Shown here: in pieces, positions 34,594-42,921 of the stretch
Position numbering within the stretch: the first letter of the stretch is position 1
How the letters are laid out: each line of letters starts with the position of its first letter
DNA from: Sulfuricella sp.
GTDB lineage: Bacteria; Pseudomonadota; Gammaproteobacteria; Burkholderiales; Sulfuricellaceae
Length of the DNA stretch: 64,000 bases
Reading direction: 5' to 3'
NCBI GenBank assembly: GCA_018336195.1
Contig: JAGXQV010000211.1
Location: forward strand, 1 to 64,000
Notes under the pieces: model-generated
Told to the model about the DNA's origin: nothing
What the model saw: the letters and a program-made list of their open reading frames with translations, nothing else
Databases searched by the model: none
Program-made: the position numbers and the translations under genes

Positions 34594-34622
34594 CTTGAAA
34601 TCCCGCTTAACGTCTCCAGATA
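34594..34622 (+). promoter_or_regulatory. Candidate heat-shock sigma (RpoH) promoter for grpE
   Basis: CTTGAAA is a perfect -35 for sigma-32 and is followed after 14 bases by TCCAGATA, a partial match to the CCCCATNTA-type -10. A transcript from here would run through the 34648-34888 repeat into grpE. Confidence 0.5.
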
Positions 34623-34647
34623 GCGTCTGTTCGTTTATGGAGGCGTT

Positions 34648-34888
34648 ATCCTAAGTTCCTCAGTTGATCGTTTTCATGAGGTTTAGGATTCCGGTTCCAA
34701 ATAACTTTAATAGAGATATTGGCGCTCACCCGCCTGGTTGAGAGCACTACGGGCCGGATTGCACGGTTTTTAGGGCACATGGCGTTGTTGCAACTCCTCG
34801 GAATGGAATAGCCATTCCTCGTCGTTGCGCCTAGCCCTGTACCCGAAAAACCGCACACTCCGACCCGTTCAACTGAGGAATTTAGGAT
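34648..34888. mobile_element. MITE-like element upstream of grpE
   Basis: ATCCTAAGTTCCTCAGTTGA (34648-34667) and TCAACTGAGGAATTTAGGAT (34869-34888) are inverted repeats matching at 19 of 20 positions and enclose about 200 bp without a gene. A related terminal pair occurs at 38709-38806. The right end stops one base before the grpE ATG, and its GAGGA serves as the ribosome binding site. No transposase is present. Confidence 0.75.
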
Positions 34889-34889
34889 T

Positions 34890-35447
34890 ATGCAAGAAGA
34901 ACATCCCAATCTGCTGGATATCGCGGTAGGCGATTCCAACCCCGCCGAGGCTACCCCGGAAATCACGGATCAGCCCGACACCATGCCCAGCATGGAAGAA
35001 CTGCTCAAGCAAGCCGAACTGACTGCCCAGGAACATCACGATGCCTGGCTGCGTGCCAAGGCCGATGCGGAAAACATCCGCAAGCGTGCCCAGGGCGATA
35101 TCGAGAATGCCCGCAAGTTCGCGGTGGAGGGCTTCGCCAGCGAACTGCTGGCGGTCAAGGACAGCCTGGAAGCCGCGCTCAAGGTTGAAAACACCACCAC
35201 CGAAAGCCTGCGCAGCGGCGTGGAATTGACCCTGCGCCAGTTGAACAATGCTTTCCAGAAGTTCAACCTCGCCGAAATCGATCCGACCGGCGAAAAATTC
35301 GATCCCCACAAACACCAGGCGATGAGCATGGTGCCCAGCGATGCTGCACCCAACACCGTGGTGGCGGTGCTGCAAAAGGGCTACACCATCAACGAACGCA
35401 TCCTGCGCCCGGCGATGGTAATGGTTTCCAAACCCGCCGAGGGTTGA
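34890..35447 (+). CDS. grpE: Nucleotide exchange factor GrpE
   Basis: GrpE releases ADP from DnaK. The 185-aa protein has an acidic N-terminus, the long dimer helix ([40 protein letters not shown]) and the C-terminal beta domain with [14 protein letters not shown] and [20 protein letters not shown]. The start codon abuts the terminal repeat of a MITE-like element, which provides GAGGA 9 bases upstream. dnaK follows after 81 bp. Confidence 0.97.
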   Translation: MQEEHPNLLDIAVGDSNPAEATPEITDQPDTMPSMEELLKQAELTAQEHHDAWLRAKADAENIRKRAQGDIENARKFAVEGFASELLAVKDSLEAALKVENTTTESLRSGVELTLRQLNNAFQKFNLAEIDPTGEKFDPHKHQAMSMVPSDAAPNTVVAVLQKGYTINERILRPAMVMVSKPAEG

Positions 35448-35528
35448 AAAGGACAAAGCCATCCCCACTTCGTGGACATGGCAGGTTTTGATTAACGAAT
35501 TCAGTTTAGAGCGAAGGGAAAATTCACT

Positions 35529-37466
35529 ATGGGAAAAATCATCGGTATCGACTTGGGCACCACCAACTCCTGCGTGGCAGTGATGGAAAACGGCACCCCC
35601 AAGGTCATCGAAAATGCTGAAGGGACGCGTACCACGCCGTCCATCGTCGCTTACGCCGAAGACGGCGAAGTGTTGTGCGGCGCACCGGCCAAGCGCCAGG
35701 CCGTCACCAACCCGAAGAACACCTTGTACGCGGTGAAGCGCCTGATCGGCCGCCGCTTCGACGAGAAGGAAGTGCAGAAGGACATCGACCTGATGCCCTA
35801 CACCATCGTCAAGGCCGACAACAACGACGCCTGGGTGGAAGTGCGCGGCAAGAAGATGGCCCCGCCGGAAGTTTCCGCCGCCGTGCTGCGCAAGATGAAG
35901 AAAACCGCCGAGGATTACCTGGGCGAAGAAGTCACCGAGGCCGTGATCACCGTGCCGGCCTACTTCAACGACAGCCAGCGCCAAGCCACCAAGGACGCCG
36001 GGCGCATCGCCGGCCTGGAAGTGAAGCGCATCATCAACGAACCGACCGCCGCCGCGCTGGCGTTCGGCATGGACAAGCAGGAAGGCGACCGCAAGATCGC
36101 GGTATATGACCTGGGGGGCGGCACGTTCGACATCTCCATCATCGAAATCGCCGAAATCGAAGGCGAGCACCAGTTCGAAGTGCTGTCCACCAACGGCGAC
36201 ACCTTCCTCGGCGGCGAAGACTTCGACAACCGCGTTATCGACTACCTGGCCGACGAATTCAAAAAGGAACAGGGTCTGGACCTGCGCAACGACCTGCTCG
36301 CCAAGCAGCGCCTCAAGGAAGCCGCGGAAAAGGCCAAGATCGAGCTGTCCTCGGCGCAGCAGACCGAAGTCAACCTGCCCTACATCACCGCAGACGCCAC
36401 CGGCCCGAAACACTTGGTGGTCAAGATCACCCGCGCCAAGTTCGAATCCCTGGTGGAAGACCTGGTCGAACGCACCATTGCGCCATGCAAGCAGGCGATC
36501 AAGGATTCCGGCGTCAAGCTGGAAGACATCCAGGACATCATCCTGGTCGGCGGTATGACCCGTATGCCGATGGTCCAGGAGAAGGTCAAAGCCTTTTTCG
36601 GCAAAGATCCGCGCAAGGATGTGAACCCCGACGAAGCGGTAGCCGTGGGCGCCTCCATCCAGGGCGGCGTGTTGAAGGGCGATGTGAAGGACGTGTTGCT
36701 GCTCGACGTGACTCCGCTCAGCTTGGGTATCGAAACCCTGGGCGGCGTGATGACCAAGCTGATCCAGAAGAACACCACCATCCCCACCAAGGCCAGCCAG
36801 GTATTCTCCACCGCCGACGACAACCAGAACGCCGTGACCATCCACGTCCTGCAAGGCGAGCGTGAAATCGCCGGCGGCAACAAGAGCCTCGGCCAGTTCA
36901 ACCTTTCCGACATCCCGCCGGCGCCGCGCGGTATGCCGCAGATCGAGGTCACCTTCGACATCGACGCCAACGGCATCCTCCACGTGTCCGCCAAGGACAA
37001 GGCCACCGGCAAGGAAAACAAGATCAAGATCCAGGCCAGTTCCGGCTTGAACGAGGAAGAAATCCGCCGCATGGAACAGGATGCCGCCGCCCACGCCGAC
37101 GAGGACCGCAAGGTGCGCGAAACCGTGGAAGCCCGCAACCAGTGCGACGGCATGGTGCACTCGGTGAAGAAGCTGTTGGCCGACAATGCCGACAAGATCG
37201 ACGCCGACGAAAAGACCAAGATCGAAGCAGCCCTCAAGGACGCTGAAGAAGCCATGAAGGGTAACGATAAGGAAACCATCGAAGCCAAGACCAAGGCGCT
37301 TGCGGAAGCCTCGCACAAGGTTGCGGAAAAGATGTATGCCGGTGCCCAGCCTGACCAGGCTCATCCTGGTGCGGGTGGTGAAGGCGGCGCAAGTGGTGGC
37401 GCTAAGCCCGATGACGGCAACGTGGTAGATGCCGAGTTCGAAGAAGTGAAATCCGATAAAAAGTGA
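35529..37466 (+). CDS. dnaK: Chaperone DnaK (Hsp70)
   Basis: The 645-aa Hsp70 has the full pattern: [20 protein letters not shown] at the start, the second phosphate loop [13 protein letters not shown] near residue 195, [11 protein letters not shown] near 340, the substrate domain ([17 protein letters not shown]) and a lid ending [24 protein letters not shown] precedes the ATG. It works with GrpE and DnaJ encoded on either side. The TGA stop is part of a GGTGATG-type repeat that fills the spacer to dnaJ. Confidence 0.99.
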   Translation: MGKIIGIDLGTTNSCVAVMENGTPKVIENAEGTRTTPSIVAYAEDGEVLCGAPAKRQAVTNPKNTLYAVKRLIGRRFDEKEVQKDIDLMPYTIVKADNNDAWVEVRGKKMAPPEVSAAVLRKMKKTAEDYLGEEVTEAVITVPAYFNDSQRQATKDAGRIAGLEVKRIINEPTAAALAFGMDKQEGDRKIAVYDLGGGTFDISIIEIAEIEGEHQFEVLSTNGDTFLGGEDFDNRVIDYLADEFKKEQGLDLRNDLLAKQRLKEAAEKAKIELSSAQQTEVNLPYITADATGPKHLVVKITRAKFESLVEDLVERTIAPCKQAIKDSGVKLEDIQDIILVGGMTRMPMVQEKVKAFFGKDPRKDVNPDEAVAVGASIQGGVLKGDVKDVLLLDVTPLSLGIETLGGVMTKLIQKNTTIPTKASQVFSTADDNQNAVTIHVLQGEREIAGGNKSLGQFNLSDIPPAPRGMPQIEVTFDIDANGILHVSAKDKATGKENKIKIQASSGLNEEEIRRMEQDAAAHADEDRKVRETVEARNQCDGMVHSVKKLLADNADKIDADEKTKIEAALKDAEEAMKGNDKETIEAKTKALAEASHKVAEKMYAGAQPDQAHPGAGGEGGASGGAKPDDGNVVDAEFEEVKSDKK

Positions 37467-37535
37467 TGGGGAATGGGTGATGGGTGATGGGTGATGGGAA
37501 TGTTTTTCCCATTGCCCATTGCCCATTACTCATCA
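37467..37535. repeat. GGTGATG-type hairpin between dnaK and dnaJ
   Basis: Repeated GGGTGAT units on the left and TTCCCATTGCCCATTGCCC plus ATTACTCATCAC on the right make a long G-U-rich hairpin directly after the dnaK stop and before the dnaJ ribosome binding site. It may tune dnaJ expression relative to dnaK. Related units lie at 18972-19038. Confidence 0.7.
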
Positions 37536-37542
37536 CAGGAAT

Positions 37543-38664
37543 ATGAGCAAACGCGATTTTTATGAAATCCTCGGCGTCAACAAGGACGCCTCCGAGGAAG
37601 ACCTCAAAAAGGCTTACCGCAAGCTGGCGATGAAGCACCACCCCGACCGCAATCCGGATAATCCGAAAGCGGAGGAGCATTTCAAGGAAGCCAAGGAAGC
37701 CTACGAAGTCCTTTCCGACGCGCAAAAACGCGCGGCCTACGACCAATACGGCCATGCCGGGGTCGATCCGAGTGCCGCCGGAGCTGCCGGGGCGCGCGGC
37801 TTCGAGGGTTTCGCCGATGCCTTTGGCGACATTTTCGGCGACATTTTCGGCGGCGGGGCGCGCGGGCGCTCCAACGTCTATCGCGGCGCCGACCTGCGCT
37901 ACAACCTGGAAGTATCCCTGGAAGAAGCGGCGCGCGGTACCGAAACCAAGATTCGCATTCCCGCCATGACGCCTTGCGAGACCTGTCACGGCAGCGGCGC
38001 CAAGCCCGGCACCCAACCCACCACCTGCGCGACTTGCGCCGGACACGGCCAGGTACGGATGCAACAAGGCTTTTTCTCGATCCAACAGACTTGCCCGAAT
38101 TGCCACGGCAGCGGCAAGGTCGTGCAAAGCCCCTGCCCGGATTGCCACGGCGCGGGGCGCGTCAAGCAGCACAAGACCCTGTCGGTGAAAATCCCCGCCG
38201 GAGTCGATGAAGGCGACCGCATTCGGCTGTCCGGCGAAGGCGAGGCCGGCGTCAACGGCGGCCCGCCCGGCGACCTCTACGTGGTCATCCAGATCAAGCC
38301 GCACGGCGTCTTCCAGCGCGACCACAACGACCTGCATTGCGAAATGCCGATCAGCTTCACCATCGCGGCGCTGGGCGGCGAGATCGACATCCCCACCCTG
38401 GACGGTCACGCCAAGATCAAGATTCCCGCCGAAACCCAGACCGGCAAGGTGTTCCGCCTGCGCGGCAAGGGCATCAAGGGGGTGCGCAGCAGCACCCACG
38501 GCGATTTGCTCTGCCACCTGGTGGTGGAAACCCCGGTGAGCCTGACCGACCGCCAGAAGGAACTGCTCCGCGAACTCGACGAAATCAGCCTCGCCGACGG
38601 CGCGCGGCACAATCCCAAATCCAAGTCGTGGATGGACAAGGTACGGGAGTTTTTTGCGCAATAA
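37543..38664 (+). CDS. dnaJ: Chaperone DnaJ (Hsp40)
   Basis: The 373-aa type A Hsp40 stimulates DnaK ATPase. J domain residues 1-70 with the HPD motif in KHHPDRNP, a G/F-rich linker ([15 protein letters not shown]), then four zinc-binding CxxCxGxG repeats: [24 protein letters not shown] and CPDCHGAG. The start at 37543 has AGGAA 3 bases upstream; an earlier in-frame ATG lies inside the hairpin. The C-terminal substrate domains are complete. Confidence 0.98.
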   Translation: MSKRDFYEILGVNKDASEEDLKKAYRKLAMKHHPDRNPDNPKAEEHFKEAKEAYEVLSDAQKRAAYDQYGHAGVDPSAAGAAGARGFEGFADAFGDIFGDIFGGGARGRSNVYRGADLRYNLEVSLEEAARGTETKIRIPAMTPCETCHGSGAKPGTQPTTCATCAGHGQVRMQQGFFSIQQTCPNCHGSGKVVQSPCPDCHGAGRVKQHKTLSVKIPAGVDEGDRIRLSGEGEAGVNGGPPGDLYVVIQIKPHGVFQRDHNDLHCEMPISFTIAALGGEIDIPTLDGHAKIKIPAETQTGKVFRLRGKGIKGVRSSTHGDLLCHLVVETPVSLTDRQKELLRELDEISLADGARHNPKSKSWMDKVREFFAQ

Positions 38665-38708
38665 ACGAGCCGCCCTTATCCGAAGGTGAGTAGTTCGAAA
38701 TGGCGGTT

Positions 38709-38806
38709 ATCCTAGATTCCGCAGTTGACCATGAAAACCCCCGTTCGCCCTGTCGAAGGGTGAACGGGGGTTTTTCATGCTCATCGAATTGAGGAATATA
38801 GGGTTA
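38709..38806. repeat. TIR-bounded hairpin after dnaJ
   Basis: ATCCTAGATTCCGCAGTTGA at the left and TTGAGGAATATAGGG at the right resemble the ends of the grpE element. The centre is a strong hairpin, with CATGAAAA and CCCCCGTTC facing GAACGGGGG and TTTTTCATG around TGTCGAAGGG-type REP sequence. It is followed by T residues in either reading, so it can terminate dnaJ transcription and perhaps cysC. Confidence 0.75.
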
Positions 38807-38808
38807 TT

Positions 38809-38894
38809 GTAGGAGCCTGCCATGCAGGCGAACGGGGTTGCCGGTCGAGACCACTTCGCTATGACACTGCATCGCGGGCGCGGCCCACTCCTAC
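38809..38894. repeat. REP-like palindrome downstream of cysC
   Basis: GTAGGAG (38809-38815) and CTCCTAC (38888-38894) bound a segment that also holds CCTGC-cat-GCAGG (38816-38828) and CGCGGGCGCGG. This resembles the TAGGAGC..GCCCGCG class of repeats common in gamma- and betaproteobacteria. Confidence 0.6.
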
Positions 38895-38919
38895 GCTGTG
38901 AGGCTTACGAAAAACCGGG

Positions 38920-39549
38920 TCAGGCCGCAGCGTGCAGATACGGGGCCAGCCGGTTCATGATGTGGGCAACGCTCTCTGCAATGCTCAGGTTTCCCGAGTC
39001 GATGTGCAGCTCGGGATTCTCGGGCACTTCGTAAGGGGCGGAAACCCCCGTGAAGTCGTTGATTAGTCCCTCCCTTGCCTTCTTGTACAGTCCTTTCGGG
39101 TCGCGGCTCTCGCATACCGCGATGTTCGCGTTCAGGTGCACTTCCAGAAAACGTTCGGTGCCGACGATCTCCCGCGCCATGGCACGATCCCGATGATAAG
39201 GGGAAATGAATGCGGCGATCACCAGCACCCCCGCGTCGTTGAACAGCTTTGCCACCTCGGCGATGCGACGGATGTTCTCGTGGCGGTATTCCGGGGAGAA
39301 ACCGATATCCTTGCTCAAGCCGTGGCGGATATTGTCGCCGTCGAGCACATAAGCCAGGTGCCCGTCGTTGACCAGTTGTTTTTCCAGGGCGTAAGCCAGC
39401 GTCGATTTGCCGGACCCGGACAGTCCGGTCAGCCACACCGTGGCGGGCCGGTGGCCGAGCAGGCGGGCGCGGTCGCCGGATGTTACGTGGCTATTGTGGG
39501 AACCGAGGTTGCGGGCGTCGGTGGGAGCCTTCACGGAAGAAGTCGTCAT
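38920..39549 (-). CDS. cysC: Adenylylsulfate kinase CysC
   Basis: CysC phosphorylates APS to the sulfate donor PAPS. The 209-aa protein has Walker A GLSGSGKST near residue 48, then YVLDGDNIRHGLSKDIGFSP, the ENIRRIAEVAKLF helix, ISPYHRDR and LEVHLNANIAVCESRDPKG. The N-terminal 30 residues are a family-typical preface (RNLGSHNSHVTSGDRARLLG). Its ATG overlaps the sulfotransferase stop by four bases (ATGA), so it is the last gene of a sulfation operon; CysD and CysN are not in the window. Confidence 0.97.
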   Translation of the reverse strand: MTTSSVKAPTDARNLGSHNSHVTSGDRARLLGHRPATVWLTGLSGSGKSTLAYALEKQLVNDGHLAYVLDGDNIRHGLSKDIGFSPEYRHENIRRIAEVAKLFNDAGVLVIAAFISPYHRDRAMAREIVGTERFLEVHLNANIAVCESRDPKGLYKKAREGLINDFTGVSAPYEVPENPELHIDSGNLSIAESVAHIMNRLAPYLHAAA

Positions 39550-40796
39550 TTTTTGCCTTCGTAGGGGATGGCGTAGCGCTCGCGGTAGAACATCATGCGG
39601 GCATCGACTTCCTCGCGGGTAATGCCGAAGTCTTCCAGCGCGTAGCGGTGTCCGGTATGGTGGCCTTGCTGTTCGCTTTCGGCGAGCCAGTCCGCCATGG
39701 CCTGTTGGGCGGCGGGCGTGAATTCCATGCCGGCGAATTGGTAAATCCGCTGCATCACCGCGCGCCAGTCGCGATTCATCTCTTCGTAATAAACGTCCAT
39801 TTGCTGCGCGGCGGGCAGGGTTTCCCGGATTGCCATGCTGCGCCGCGCCATCTGTTCGCACATCTCCAGCCATACCTCCTGGACCGCTTGGCGCACCGGC
39901 AAGTCGGTGCTCTGGTAGACGAAGTGCCACATCAGCGACATCGTCGACGGCACGGTCTTGAGGGGGTCGCGATGGATGAACACTACCTGGGCGTCGGGAA
40001 AGACTTTCATGAGCACGTCCAGATCCAGCATGTGTTGGGGAGTTTTCAAGACCCAGCGCTTAGTGGTTTCGTTGCGCGACCAGGACACCAGTTTCATCAG
40101 GTCGGCCATGTAGCGGTAGGCCGCGGTCTTGTCGTAGCGGAGATACCACTGGTGATAATCATGCAGACCCAACGACGACAGGCCGCAAAAGGAATGATTG
40201 ATGAGCAGGATTTCCTCTTCGGCCCAGTCCACTTGCTGGGGGTGGGCAGCCGCCGCTCCGGGATTGAGGCGTCGCCCGGTTTCCAGGAGTTTTCGGATTT
40301 CCTCGCGGCGTTCGGTCTTGCCGAAATCCGCCAAATCGAGGCGCGGCGCCGGATTGAATCCCTCCCAAGTCTTCAGGTGCTGGAGCCGCGTATCGGCGGC
40401 CAGCAGGCGCTGCAAGCGGGTGGTGCCGGAGCGTCCGAGGCCGACTACCACGATAGGCGCGACGATTTCCTGTTCAAGTATCTCCGGGTGTTTCTCGAAA
40501 CACGCTTGCGCCCACAGACGATTCTTGAGCGAGCGAAGTACGCGTGCCTTAACGGCGAGGCGGCCAAAAGGGTTGAGGCGGGTCTCGTTTTCCAGGCATC
40601 CCAGGAACACCCGCATGGCAGGCAGGAAACTCTCGTCGCCGAAGCGCTGCAGACCGGTTTCGCGGCGGGCCTGCGCGAGCAGCGCGGCTTCGGAGAGGTC
40701 GATTTTCGCCAGGCCGACGGCATTCAAGCCCCGCGTAACCAGATTGAACAACTTGACCGGTAAGGGGTGGTAGTGTGAGCTGGGCTTTGTATCCAT
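39546..40796 (-). CDS. PAPS-dependent sulfotransferase, paralogue 1
   Basis: A 416-aa sulfotransferase. The PAPS 5'-phosphosulfate loop reads VVGLGRSGTTRLQRLL near residue 118, and the 3'-phosphate site is VVFIHRDPLKTVPSTMSL near 280. It shares most of its length with the protein at 41590-42843 (for example QAARRETGL-type start, LNPFGR, RSLKNRLW, HRYALEDFG, EVDARM), so the two are paralogues. The acceptor is unknown; similar proteins sulfate lipids, sterols or glycans. Coupling to cysC ensures a PAPS supply. Confidence 0.9.
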   Translation of the reverse strand: MDTKPSSHYHPLPVKLFNLVTRGLNAVGLAKIDLSEAALLAQARRETGLQRFGDESFLPAMRVFLGCLENETRLNPFGRLAVKARVLRSLKNRLWAQACFEKHPEILEQEIVAPIVVVGLGRSGTTRLQRLLAADTRLQHLKTWEGFNPAPRLDLADFGKTERREEIRKLLETGRRLNPGAAAAHPQQVDWAEEEILLINHSFCGLSSLGLHDYHQWYLRYDKTAAYRYMADLMKLVSWSRNETTKRWVLKTPQHMLDLDVLMKVFPDAQVVFIHRDPLKTVPSTMSLMWHFVYQSTDLPVRQAVQEVWLEMCEQMARRSMAIRETLPAAQQMDVYYEEMNRDWRAVMQRIYQFAGMEFTPAAQQAMADWLAESEQQGHHTGHRYALEDFGITREEVDARMMFYRERYAIPYEGKK

Positions 40797-40828
40797 TTGA
40801 GCGGGGCGGAAAGACAGGAAAGTTGGGG

Positions 40829-41587
40829 TCAGATGAGGGGAAGGCTGGTGCCGCCGTCGACCACGATCTCGCTGCCGACGACGTAGGAAGAATCGTCGGA
40901 GGCGAGGAACAATGCCACTTTGGCGACTTCTTCGGGGGTGCCGAAACGCTTCAGGGGCGCTTTCTCGACAAAATCCTCGCGCACCGCCCGGATGGTTTCT
41001 TCGGAGATTCCCCAGCGCCGTCCGAAGTTGGGCGTGTCGATGGGGCCGGGACTGACCGCGTTGACGCGAATGCCGCGATCGATCAACTCCAGGGCCAGGG
41101 TCCGCACCAGGGAGCGCTGGGCGGCCTTGCAGGCGGCGTAGACGCTGAAGTTCGGCGAACCCTTCTGGTTGGAAATCGAGGTGGTGATGATGACCGAGGA
41201 ATTCCGGGAAAGCAGCGGCACGGCTTTCTGGATGGTGAAGAACGCCCCCTTGAAGTTGGTGGCGGCGATGTCGTCGAACTGCTCTTCCGTGATTTTCTCA
41301 AATGGGGCCGGCCGTGACAGGCCGGCATTGACCATCAGGATATCGAGGGTACCGAAGCGTGCCTTAACTTGCTGCATGGCCACTTCGATTTCCTCAAGCT
41401 TGCCGGTATCGCTGCGCATGACCAGGGTTTCGTCGCCCAATTCCTGCTGGGCCTGGGCCAAGGCGGTTTCGGTTCGCCCGGTCACCGCCAGGCGCGCACC
41501 GTGCTCGCGAAACAATTTCGCGGTAACCAGGCCGATGCCGGCGCTGGCGCCGGTTATCAAGGCGGTTTTTCCCGAAAGTCTAGACAT
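40829..41587 (-). CDS. Short-chain dehydrogenase/reductase
   Basis: A 252-aa classical SDR: cofactor motif TGASAGIG near residue 13, NAG near 88, catalytic serine in ITTSIS near 138, YAACK (the YxxxK pair) near 152 and SPGPIDTPNFG. Arginine in GRTETALAQ suggests NADP. ATG 41587 lies two bases after the stop of sulfotransferase 2, and sulfotransferase 1 begins 32 bases further on, so it belongs to the sulfation operon and may oxidise or reduce the same substrate. Confidence 0.92.
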   Translation of the reverse strand: MSRLSGKTALITGASAGIGLVTAKLFREHGARLAVTGRTETALAQAQQELGDETLVMRSDTGKLEEIEVAMQQVKARFGTLDILMVNAGLSRPAPFEKITEEQFDDIAATNFKGAFFTIQKAVPLLSRNSSVIITTSISNQKGSPNFSVYAACKAAQRSLVRTLALELIDRGIRVNAVSPGPIDTPNFGRRWGISEETIRAVREDFVEKAPLKRFGTPEEVAKVALFLASDDSSYVVGSEIVVDGGTSLPLI

Positions 41588-41589
41588 GT

Positions 41590-42843
41590 TCAGCTTTTCT
41601 TGTTTTCGTAGGGGATATTGAAACGCTCGCGGTAGAACCTCATGCGCGCATCGACCTCCTCGCGGTTGGTGCCGAAGTCTTCCAGCGCATAGCGGTGCCC
41701 GGTGTGGCGGCCTTCCCGCTCGCTCTCGGCAAGCCAGGCTTCCATGCCGTGTTCCGCTGCGGGGGTGAGTTCCAGCCCGGCGAATTGGTAAATCTTCCCC
41801 ACCACTGCCCGCCAATCGCGGTTCATGTCCTCGTAATACACGTCGATCTGCTGCCCGGCCGGGATGGTTTCGCGAACTTCCATGCAGCGCCGCACCATCC
41901 GTTCGCAGAGATCCAGCCACACTTCGCGGATATGGGCGCGGCATGGCAGATCGGTATTCTGCACGCCGTACAGCCACATCAGCGACATCACCGAACCCAC
42001 GGTCTTGAGCGGATCGCGGTGGGTGAATACCAGTTTCGCGTCGGGAAATGTCTGCATCAGCACGTCGAGGTTGAGCATGTGCTGGGGGTTTTTCAACATC
42101 CACGGCTGGTCTTCCGGGTTGCCCCGCGCCCACGAGATCAGCTTCATCTGCTCCGCCAGGTAGCGGTAGCCGGGGCCTTTGTCGGCGGCGAGAAACCACG
42201 GGTAATAGTCGGTGACGTTGTAGAGGGAGAGGTTGGCCATGCCGCAAAACGAATGGTTGAGCAGTTGCGCATCCTCCTCCGGCCAGTCGGCATCCATGGG
42301 ATGGGCGATGCGTGCCTCGGGGTTGATGCGTAGCCCGTCGTCGAGCATTTTCCGGGCTTCCGCCTGGCGGGCTTCGCGGCCCAGATCCGGCCAGCCGGGG
42401 CGGGGGGCGGGGTTGATGCCCTCCCAGGCTTTCAGATGCTGGAGGCGCGCGTCGCTAGCCAGCATCCGCTGGATGCGGGTGGTCCCGGAACGGTGCGGGC
42501 CGATGATGATGAGCGGTGCGACGATCTTGCGGCGCTGGATTTCCGGGTGCGCCTCGAAACAGGCATTGGCCCACAGCCGGTTCTTCAGCGAGCGAAGGGT
42601 GCGATTCCTGGCGGTAGCTCGGCCGAAGGGATTGAGTTGGGCTTCCGTCTCCACCGCGTTGAGCATGGCCCGCATGGCGGGCAGAAAGCTTTCATCGCCG
42701 AAGCGTTCCAACCCGGTTTCCTGACGCGCCGCCGCAATCAGCGCGGCTTCCGAGAGATCGATCTGCAGGTGGCTGGCGCGGGCATCCTGGTTGAATTTTA
42801 AGACTTGCGGGGAGTGGTAGGCCGTGCTGGGGGAGTTGTCCAT
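41590..42843 (-). CDS. PAPS-dependent sulfotransferase, paralogue 2
   Basis: A 417-aa sulfotransferase, first gene of the operon. PAPS loops: IIIGPHRSGTTRIQRML near residue 115 and LVFTHRDPLKTVGSVMSL near 280. Close along its whole length to the protein at 39546-40796; both share MLNLDVLM/MLDLDVLM, WLYG or WHFV variation and the C-terminal HTGHRYALEDFG. Differences in the central region (NVTDYYPWFLAADKGPGYRY) suggest a different acceptor or two sites on one acceptor. Downstream genes follow with little or no gap. Confidence 0.9.
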   Translation of the reverse strand: MDNSPSTAYHSPQVLKFNQDARASHLQIDLSEAALIAAARQETGLERFGDESFLPAMRAMLNAVETEAQLNPFGRATARNRTLRSLKNRLWANACFEAHPEIQRRKIVAPLIIIGPHRSGTTRIQRMLASDARLQHLKAWEGINPAPRPGWPDLGREARQAEARKMLDDGLRINPEARIAHPMDADWPEEDAQLLNHSFCGMANLSLYNVTDYYPWFLAADKGPGYRYLAEQMKLISWARGNPEDQPWMLKNPQHMLNLDVLMQTFPDAKLVFTHRDPLKTVGSVMSLMWLYGVQNTDLPCRAHIREVWLDLCERMVRRCMEVRETIPAGQQIDVYYEDMNRDWRAVVGKIYQFAGLELTPAAEHGMEAWLAESEREGRHTGHRYALEDFGTNREEVDARMRFYRERFNIPYENKKS

Positions 42844-42885
42844 GAGGCGAGGAAATAAGAAGGGGTTGAGCGGGACGTCCCGATA

Positions 42886-42911
42886 CCCCCCGACCGTATG
42901 ACGGTCGGGGG
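42886..42911. terminator. Hairpin after the TonB receptor
   Basis: CCCCCCGACCGT and ACGGTCGGGGG form an 11-bp stem with a three-base loop 11 bp beyond the receptor stop, and CGGGACGTCCCG (42871-42882) lies next to it. No T-run follows, so termination may be Rho-assisted, or read-through into the sulfotransferase operon may occur. Confidence 0.6.
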
Positions 42912-42921
42912 CGGGTACAGA

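Noticed and set aside
34713-34746. CIRCE-like TTGGCGCTC with GAGAGCACTA upstream of grpE
   Set aside because: The arms are 12 bases apart instead of 9 and match the consensus poorly; they lie inside the MITE-like element.
40829-42247. A 472-aa version of the SDR starting far upstream
   Set aside because: The extra N-terminus is the shadow of sulfotransferase 2; the SDR motif begins right after ATG 41587.
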